NCBI GenBank assembly: GCA_028753945.1
Contig: JAPNXP010000013.1
Location: 1,488,001 to 1,552,000 of the forward strand
Length of the DNA: 64,000 nucleotides
Origin: Hexactinellida sp. DTS-2022
Lineage: Eukaryota > Porifera > Hexactinellida
Reading direction: 5' to 3'
Shown here: piece after piece, positions 56,481-64,000 of the stretch
Layout of the letters: every line of letters begins with the position of its first letter
Numbering within the stretch: position 1 is the first letter of the stretch
Position numbers and translations under genes: made by a program
Notes under the pieces: model-generated
Told to the model about the DNA's origin: nothing
What the model saw: the letters and a program-made list of their open reading frames with translations, nothing else
Database searches by the model: none

Positions 56481-56600
56481 TTAGCCCTCCCTACAATTTC
56501 CATAGCCCCACCCATTAACACTTTTTGCCTACAGGCCTGTGTCAATTCTTGTAAATCAAACTAATTTATTGAGTTTTATTTGATGCTTATTTTATTCTAG

Positions 56601-56890
56601 ATTACACTATCATCGCGATCCCAACGTTTTTTTTCGTGGATCCCTTTAACAAACACCAAACATTTTGTGGGCTCCCTTCCATTGTACATAATACAAATTT
56701 AGATATCTTGTCGACAACCTACTTCCATTACTGGACCCGATTTGAGGACTGCCCTGCTTTATCAATATTTGTTAAGTATCGGGTTCCTTTGATTAATTCT
56801 ACAGCGATTAAAATTTTCACTCATATTCTCATTGATTTCTCTCTAAATATTGTTGCTAATTGTTATACGTTATTAGTTCATTATGTCTTG
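56601..56890 (+). CDS. Candidate extracellular-domain exon (weak)
   Basis: A TTATTCTAG acceptor in phase 1 opens a frame of more than 100 codons (YTIIAIPTFFF … GLPSIVHNTNLDILSTTYFHYW … LSIFVKYRVPLINS). The YW followed by VKYR spacing resembles FN3 B and C strands. The second half is not convincing and the donor (CTT|GTATGT) would be phase 2. It may be chance. Confidence 0.3.
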
Positions 56891-57043
56891 TATGTATATT
56901 TATTTTCGTGAATTAATTAACTTGTATATGTTGTTTGTTCAAATCTTCACTAACTACCATTATGGATTTCCTTAATATCAAAAGGGTAACAAAGTACAGG
57001 AACTGTAAACCAATGACATACTTTATTATACTTTACTGTAAAC

Positions 57044-57644
57044 CAGGTTGCCAATCCAATCCAATCCAATCTATGTAAATTTTGACAATCGATTATCTAC
57101 CATTTATTTATGGATTATTTACCGATTTTCTATCAATTATCCATTGATTTTCTATCGATTATTTATCGATTATGTATAAATTATTTTAAATTATAGAATA
57201 TTTGTTTAGGGTATTTTATCTTGTCTCCATGATTCCGAAATATGTCACTACCTGGCCAAAAGTATTTGAACAACAATATTATGAATTTATACCTTTAAGC
57301 TTATACCAGCATAATAACATCTGCAGATGCTTCAACATAAAACGATACCATATGTAAGTATAATAAAATAGGAAAACCTTTGAATTAACATTATTATGGA
57401 AGTGCTTTAACTCATTAGCCATATCTTTTTAATTTTCAACTTATCGATCAAACAAACAAATATGTTAATATTATTCGCCTTTACTCGTAAAAATCGAGAA
57501 AAATCGATAATCGATAAAGTATTTCGATAAGAATCCAATCGATGAAAGATTACGGCTTCCAATCGATAATATAATCCTATCGTTTCAAAATTCAGCAATC
57601 GATAATCGATTTGTTCTCTCGATCCGATTGGATTGGCAATCCTG
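57044..57644. mobile_element. hAT-type nonautonomous element, 601 bp, 8-bp TSD CTGTAAAC
   Basis: CAGGTTGCCAATCCAATCC at the left and GGATTGGCAATCCTG-like at the right. CTGTAAAC flanks both (57036-57043 and 57645-57652). Inner flanks are rich in ATCGAT and GATTAT units. An inverted Tc1-like repeat occupies about 57238-57400. Confidence 0.85.
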
Positions 57645-57873
57645 CTGTAAACCTATGACAAACTTTATTATACATGATCTCGTTTAGTTTCATTATCAAC
57701 TATTAAATACCTCGTTTAACCAATCATAGTCCAACAAATTATATGAGTCCATTGCCTTAGTATATTATAATGCTATGACGGGGCTTTTATTCGAAGCAAA
57801 ATTGTAAGTATTGCAAATTTATATAATTTGCATCACTTCACTGTATTATTGGTATTGCTTCTGAATATTCTAG

Positions 57874-58055
57874 ACCGTTATACCCACGGCACAAAATCTT
57901 ATTCAACATTTTGTTCCCATATCATCTGCAATCCTCCTACGCTTTCACAACGCTCGTTTAAAGACGTATTAATATGGTTTAATAATTTTATTCCAGGAAA
58001 TTCTGGAAACATTAATACTCATCGTAATTTGTACAAACCAAGTAGTATAACTATC
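57874..58055 (+). pseudogene. FN3-like exon cut by P element copy C
   Basis: A TGAATATTCTAG|AC acceptor in phase 1 opens RYTHGTKSYSTFCSHIICN then PPTLSQRSFKDVLIWFNNFI, with a proline-rich start and tryptophan as in FN3, and NLYKPSSITI. The frame meets the P element's terminus at 58056 before a full domain length is reached, and no FN3 remainder is seen after 62066. It is therefore probably non-functional. Same strand and phase as the other exons. Confidence 0.45.
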
Positions 58056-58278
58056 CATAGCCTACTCTATATAAGGCCTACCATCAAAGCTGATATTTTG
58101 CACCAACGATGAAATAGTGTACGATATTATTATTGACCCATAGTTATTTACATTTATCTCTGTACAGTTAGAAATATTTTAAAAATAGTTGGATCAACTT
58201 GTCACTAATTTTTGTTAATTTTTAGTAATTAATTAATACAATTCTCCTCCCACCGATATTTTAAGCACTTCCTAGTAC

Positions 58279-59593
58279 CAGGGACTTCTTTAATATAGGG
58301 ACTGTAAACTTCCTTTTGCGGGAAAATTAGCGTAGGCCTAAAACAGTATTGTTACTTATTGATATCCCGTAATCCGCTAATGCTAGACATAGGAAATGTA
58401 TTATTGTCGTATAGGAAGTCATATTTTGGGAGTCTAACGGTAATATTGGTTTATCGAAAATATTTGTGGAATGTAAGTTATGCGATTTTCACACCCTTCC
58501 ATATATGGTAATATTGTTAAAATCTCGAGATTACTTAACTTTATACATATGAAATATATTATTGGCGAATGGGAAATGGGAATTCATATTTAGGGACTCA
58601 GTAGATCACATTGATTTACCTAAGGCGTTCCCATTAGCCTATATTATTATTTTGGCACTCTCCATAGGAGGATTGCCCCGACCCTGTTTTGTAGTTTAGC
58701 TAATTCTTACATTATTAAAAAATCTTGATAAGTTTCTTTCAAATCTATATTTAAATCAATGTTGTCCAATAAAATGTATTAAGTGGTGATGAGAAATGGA
58801 TTTAGGACTACATATTCTGATAAAATTCAAAAAAATTTAATACTTTATACATTAATTTCCCAATAACTCTACTGTTATTCAACAGACCGGCTAACTGGTT
58901 AATAAAATCTCTAATCGTTAACCGATGTCAGCAACGGTAACCGGTTAACCGAATCCAGCCTTGTTGTTTTTTAATAAACAACATAATGACAGATATCTGA
59001 TATGTAAGTATTAGCTAAACTACAAAACAGGGTCGGGGCAATCCTCCTATGGAGAGAGCCAAAATAATAATATAGGCTAATGGGAACGCCTTAGGTAAAT
59101 CAATGTGATCTACAGAGTCCCTAAATATGAATTCCCATTTCCCATTCGCCAATAATATATTTCATATTTATAAAACTAACTAATCTCGAGATTTTAACAA
59201 TATTACCATATATGGAAAGGTGTGAAAATCGCATAACTTACATTCCACAAATATTTTCGATAAACCAATATTACCGTTGGACTCCCAAAATTTGATTTCC
59301 TGTACGAAAATGGTACATTTCATATGTATAAAGTTAAGTAATCTCGAGATTTTAACAATATTACCATATATGGAAGGGTGTGAAAATCGCATAACTTACA
59401 TTCCACAAATATTTTCGATAAACCAATTTTACCGTTGGACTCCCAAAATATGACTTCCTATACGACAATATTACATTTGCTATGTCTAGCATTAGCGGAT
59501 TACGGGATATCAATAAGTAACAATACTGTTTTAGGCCTACGCTAATTTTACCGTAAAACGAAGTTTACAGTGCCTATATTAAAGAAGTCCCTG
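58279..59593. mobile_element. Foldback element, 7-bp TSD CTAGTAC, related to the Galileo-like arms
   Basis: Both ends start CAGGGACTTCTTTAATATAG. The left arm is about 58279-58710; the right arm, about 59000-59593, is its reverse complement but holds one extra monomer of about 175 bp. CTAGTAC is at 58272-58278 and 59594-59600. The monomers contain GTCGTATAGGAAGTCATA, CCATATATGG and TGTTAAAATCTCGAGATTA, the same building block as the arms of the 17003-21630 element. No coding capacity. Confidence 0.85.
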
Positions 59594-59653
59594 CTAGTAC
59601 GTACTATATTTGACTTAGTTTCTTTTTAATAGTTAGATGTTTAATTTTTCTAA

Positions 59654-61802
59654 ATGCCGAACTATTCTGCCCCTGGTTGTAGGGGTAATTATACCCCAGA
59701 AGAGCGCGTCCCAATTTTTAAACTTCCTGATGGTCCACCTGAGTTACGACATGCCTGGATACGTGCTCTCCATCGTGAGGATGTTTCTGACCTCAAAATG
59801 GTGTATGTGTGTGATAAGCATTTTCCGAAGGAAGATATTCAATATTTTCACACGGTACCCAGAGGAGATGGCACATCCTATGAGGTCCCGCGAGGAAGAC
59901 CCAAATTAAATCCTGGCGCTGTCCCCTCTCTCCTTCCTGGTTGTCCGTCTTATTATTCCTCTACCCTTTCAATTAGAATCAAACTCTTACTACTCCAAAG
60001 AGGAAGATTTATTGAACCAAGCAACTAATCTCAGCTTGAGATCAGAGAATACAGAAATGGAGAAGTTTCGTGTTGGTTGTATACAAGAAATATGAGATAA
60101 GTTAGCTTTGATAACAATCCCAACTGACTTGGTTAGTTTGGATTCAAACAAATAATTGTGTGAGATTTTTTGACTAAGATGGAAAATCATAATATTTGTG
60201 CAGATGTTTCTCTTGAAATAAATTCTTTTTTATCTGTGAACGGACATATATATGGGGAGTCCATTTCTCTCTCACTTATCTCTATCACTGATATTCGACA
60301 AATTAAAACGATGTTTACAGAGGTAACTCTGAAACTTAGCTCTTCCCCTCAGAAGAAACATCCTCACCATATCTCTAAAGCAAAATAACATATTGAGGAG
60401 GCCATCTGATAATAAAAGAAAACTCTATGTAACTTTTGACTTGGTGCACATTTTGAAAAGTATTCGAAACAACTGGTTGAATCAGAAAGATATTCGGAAA
60501 ACCTTTTACTTTCCCAACTTTCAGAACATTAAGCTGGATTACTGTGTGTATCCTGTTCAAGTTTACTCTGCATCTTTTAGTGTTGTGCGTCTCCTCTATA
60601 ATTTAGAGAAATAATCCTTAGCTAAGTTAGCTCCTAGCTTGACTATCAAAGCTTGTTATCCTTCTGCTATTGAGCGCCAAAATGTGAAACTTGTTTTGAA
60701 AGTATTCAACGAATTAACTGCTGCAGCTCTGAAGTTACAGAATGAACTCCGTAACCAAGAAGACTGAAACAATACACACGACTTTGGTGAAATGCTTCTT
60801 CAAATTTGGAAACTGTTCAACATCAAGACCTCTAACATACCAGGACGAACAATTTTCATTCTTAGCTTGTGTGTTATTTGGTTAGAGACTTGGCTGGCCT
60901 TGCCAGGAAATGTAGGAAAGTTAAGTAAATAAACGTTTACCAGTTTTAAACATGCATGTACTGTATTGCCTCAGATAACTAACCATTTAACTCGATTTTG
61001 TGGATTTAACTCTCTTTTGACATCCTTTTACAGACAGATCCACTGGAACATCACTTTGGCCTATATCGTATGATGTCAGGTTCAAACTACCATATCTCGT
61101 ATCTTCAAATCCTTGAAACTGAACGCCGCCTCAAGTTATCCAACATATTAAAGATTTTTGCTTAACAACTAGATTGTGGCTTAAATTCAATTCAGACATG
61201 TATTGATTCATACTCATCCCTTGATACGAATAATGGCGATGAAATTGATGTCCAACTAGTCTGGGATGAAATTGATGATCTAACTTCCATTGAATGTAGT
61301 TTACAGACTCTTCAGTCATTAGCTTTTATTGCTGGTTATGCAGTACATAAATATATTTTAAAAACTCAGCCATGTTATGTTTGCATTGATCTTTTGACCA
61401 TTGACAAATACTTTATCTTTGATGAAGATTCACAACCCGAGTCCAGGCTTTTGCAATTACCTGACCGTGGTGGCCTAAAGTATCCATCTGAGTTTATCCT
61501 CGAATCTATAGTAACTTTATGGAAGACGTTAATTGCAATTGAAAGCAAAGACAACTTGTTGGCGATATTGATGCAAGGTTCATCCAGAAAATTATTGTGG
61601 AAGTAACCTTGATATTATTAGAAGAGACTGATGCAATTGCTAAATCGAGTTGCATTTCTTGTGGTGTCTCTATTTTACTATCCTAAAAAATCTTATTTTC
61701 ACTTGCGCCAACTGTTTACTAGCTAACAAGATTAATAATTATAACTCCGCTGTTGCATCTAAAGGAATAGAAAAGCGAAAACTGAAGAAGTTCTCACATT
61801 AA
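59654..61802 (+). pseudogene. THAP/P-type transposase of copy C, internally deleted
   Basis: The THAP finger is in one frame (59654-60028): MPNYSAPGCRGNYTPEER … ALHREDVSDLKMVYVCDKHF. The first zinc ligand is changed: the codon at 59663-59665 is TAT (Tyr) where copies A and B have Cys. The linker GAVPSLLPGCPSYYSS follows. After ITDIRQIKTMFTEVTLKL (about 60290) a deletion removes the MDEIHVK and TDNYPLN region. The frame resumes at LYVTFDLVHILKSIRNNWL. The DPLEHHF motif at about 61038-61056 survives, though its frame is shifted. C-terminal LQSLAFIAGYAVH and PDRGGLKYPSEFI follow, ending near 61802. More than five stops or frame changes. It could not be active. Confidence 0.8.
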
Positions 61803-62084
61803 TGAAATACACCAGAAGGCTACTCTTATATTATTATTATTATTGATATTTGAACCCAGATTATTCTTTATGTATTCTTATCATTGTTGTTAAGTGAGCA
61901 ATAAAGACTCAATAGAGAAAATCTATTAATTTACTAGAATTATTTACTATAACAGATTAATTTCTAAATGAAGTTGAAAACACTGAACTCTGTTTATCAC
62001 TTTCTCATCGTACACTACTTCATCCATGGTACATTTGATGGTAGGCCTTATATAGAGTAGGCTATGAACAATCTTATCTAGTAT

Positions 62085-62530
62085 GCTATTAAAACACTAG
62101 GCTGTTTATATATTTGTTGTTCCGAGTTGATTGAAGAAACTTGACGGTTTCCTAATCTTATTTTTGGCATATCGTGGTAACTCTTGGCACCGGACAAAAG
62201 TTTAGGTTTCCAGGCAAATTTTCTCACTCCTCACCAAATTTGGAGAACCACTAAAATTCACTTAATAGTACATAAATCACACCCTTTGAGAGAATAAAGT
62301 TTTAAAGATTAATAGACCATGCACATTAAAGATGCAGACACGTGGGTCACACCACATTATCTATATGCTTACTCATTACCACATGATGACGTAATCATTA
62401 AAATTGACATTGTTAAATTTCACTATTTAGGTCTATTACGTTTTATAATCAAGCTAATAGTATATAAACCACACACCTACCTCAAATTGGTTGGTGTGTG
62501 TATATGTTCTGCCTCGAAGCAACCTGCAAG
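62085..62530 (+). repeat. GCGAAGCG-family copy
   Basis: TTGTTCCGAGTTGATTGAAG, ACATTAAAGATGCAGACACG, ATGATGACGTAATCATTAAA and AATTGGTTGGTGTGTG match the family; the hairpins are decayed. Confidence 0.55.
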
Positions 62531-64000
62531 CGAAGCCCGCTATTTACAATTATTTGGCCAGGTAAGATAAATTAATTATTTATCATCCCAATATTTTCAG
62601 AAATACGGACTGCGGTCGGGATTTTATTTTTATATTATAACCCATTGGTATGCAAATAACATTATCCTATGCAAAATTATTTATATTCCTATTTAATTAT
62701 ATTAGAAAATCACATGACAATGCTTAGATAATTAAAGTAATGCTTTTTATTACAAGACTTTTAGAAATTGATAAATTATGACTAGTTTACACAAGTTTGT
62801 GGCAAATATTTTATACGTTTATGTTCATGAGATAACAATAAAATATATCATGACTGAGAATTGGGACGGACGGGGGTGATAAACAAGTTATTTATTTTAT
62901 ATGGCCTTATAGTAAATGTATAGAATCACGTTCTATCAAAATAAATTTAGTTGGTTAGGTGAAAATACAGATGCACGAAATTGACGCGAATATGTATTTA
63001 TAAATCATTAAAGAGTATTAATTTCCTTATTAAATACTATTTCTCTAACCAAAATATCCTTCCATTCTACTTGACAAACATGATATCCTGTCATATCCAC
63101 TTGCACATCTGGAAATATGTAGCTTGCAATTTTGAATATCCCTTGTATAACTGTGCTGGATATTTACCAGTGCAAAATATAACTGTGTTGTAAATTAAGC
63201 TCATGTAAATTATCATTCAAGGAAATTATCGTAATGTGAATAGCGCTTTATGAAATTAATGCGATTTAAAGCAATTCGCTTTAGTTTAATGGAGCATTAA
63301 TTTCCTATAATGTTTTTGAGATACTTTAGATACAAATACAAGCCATCTCCGAGTACCGCCACAAATCTAGAGCTGGATAGTCCACTTTTCTGAATGAGCT
63401 GAAGTGAACTATTTCGAAAAATCGTTAATTAGAGTAAACCTTCAGGGAAAATTGTATTTTATCTGGGAGATCGGCTACTGGTTCTCCAGTTGAAGTTAAC
63501 AGGATGATTAGTTCTGTTCACTTTTGTATTTTACTGTTTTAGAATAGAGAATCTCTGGAACCAAAGACTAGTTAATTTATTAGCTAATTTTAGAATAGAT
63601 GATGTTCCAGCACCAGCACTAGTATAAATGAGTAGTTATATAATTACTATAAATATTATTATATGAATGGTTCAATCTGTTACCTTTGGAATTTTGTATC
63701 GATACTGTCATGTTCGCTCCTTTTCTCATACGTATAGTAACCAAAGTTTTATCCAGGAGCGTGAGATGCCCTTTTGGTGTTTAAAATTTGGAAAGTTTAA
63801 ATTGGAGTGAGAAAATTTGGAATGTTCTCCTAACCGCAACATTAGTCTGTGATTTAGGCGTATGGAAATTGGGTCAGACCAGGATTAGGAGCTTATTTAA
63901 AAATTGCTGTATAAAATACTATTAGTAACTGTAATTTAAATTGATTCAAGTTTCTATAGATACCTTATTTATGTTTGTGAAGCAAATTTATCTTGATTAC
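62531..64000. other. No gene seen
   Basis: AT-rich. About 63734-63890 (AGTTTTATCCAGGAGCGTGAG … TTTAGGCGTATGG) may be a decayed MITE of the 52952 family. The open frame at 62981-63193 shows no motif. Confidence 0.35.

Larger units (their letters stand above)
58056..62066 (+). mobile_element. P-type element copy C with perfect 33-bp terminal repeats
   Basis: CATAGCCTACTCTATATAAG… (58056-58088) and its exact reverse complement (62034-62066). Flanks AACTATC and AACAATC are a degraded duplication. A 1315-bp foldback element lies inside (58279-59593). Confidence 0.85.

Noticed and set aside
1-64000. Retroviral, LTR-element, LINE or Polinton remains
   Set aside because: No reverse transcriptase, integrase, protease, capsid or polymerase-B motif was seen in any frame, and no long direct repeats suggest LTRs.

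Overview
This window looks like AT-rich genomic DNA from an invertebrate animal. It has no bacterial gene layout. Most of it is layered DNA transposons, with a few isolated exons that encode immunoglobulin (Ig) and fibronectin type III (FN3) domains. Those exons have phase-1 splice boundaries, as in animal adhesion or receptor genes. I cannot name the species. I saw no rRNA, convincing tRNA, CRISPR array, reverse transcriptase, integrase, capsid or envelope gene.

Host gene: an Ig exon (11283-11582), an FN3 exon (39564-39857), a damaged FN3 exon (54018-54255) and two weaker candidates (56601-56890 and 57874-58055) all lie on the + strand. They could belong to one gene with introns of tens of kilobases, or be relics of it. 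The last candidate is cut by a P-type transposon.

Transposons. Five THAP/P-type copies of one lineage are present: window start, 23.9-26.6 kb, about 26.6-30.1 kb, 49.6-52.3 kb and 58.1-62.1 kb. A sixth P-type element (17.0-21.6 kb plus a detached arm at 35.6-35.8 kb) has long composite inverted repeats like the Galileo foldback elements of Drosophila. Two near-identical hAT copies lie in inverted orientation (14.2-17.0 and 32.8-35.6 kb). Fragments of a MULE, a ZBED-type hAT and a large DDE transposase with a C-terminal OTU cysteine-protease domain are also present. Many short elements carry terminal inverted repeats and target-site duplications (TSDs): hAT type with 8-bp TSDs, pogo/Tc1 type with TA, a Helitron-like one, and one ending in CACAGTG with a 5-bp TSD.

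The main result is a rearrangement. The segment 17003-32766 appears to have been inverted by recombination between the two inverted hAT copies. The DDE-OTU transposase gene is split into an N-terminal half on the - strand (23914-21631) and a C-terminal half on the + strand (35822-37030). The same 8-bp target duplication (GCATTGCC) sits at both broken edges, and a second pair (GTTTTGAC/GTTTTCAC) flanks the outer ends of the two hAT copies. Flipping the segment back restores one gene with one Galileo-like insertion, which itself carries one hAT insertion. No host exon is seen inside the inverted segment.

Insertion order can be read in many places: Helitron-like in hAT in Galileo-like in DDE-OTU; hAT in hAT in pogo-like; foldback in P element in FN3 exon; hAT in the last 8 bp of a pogo-like element.
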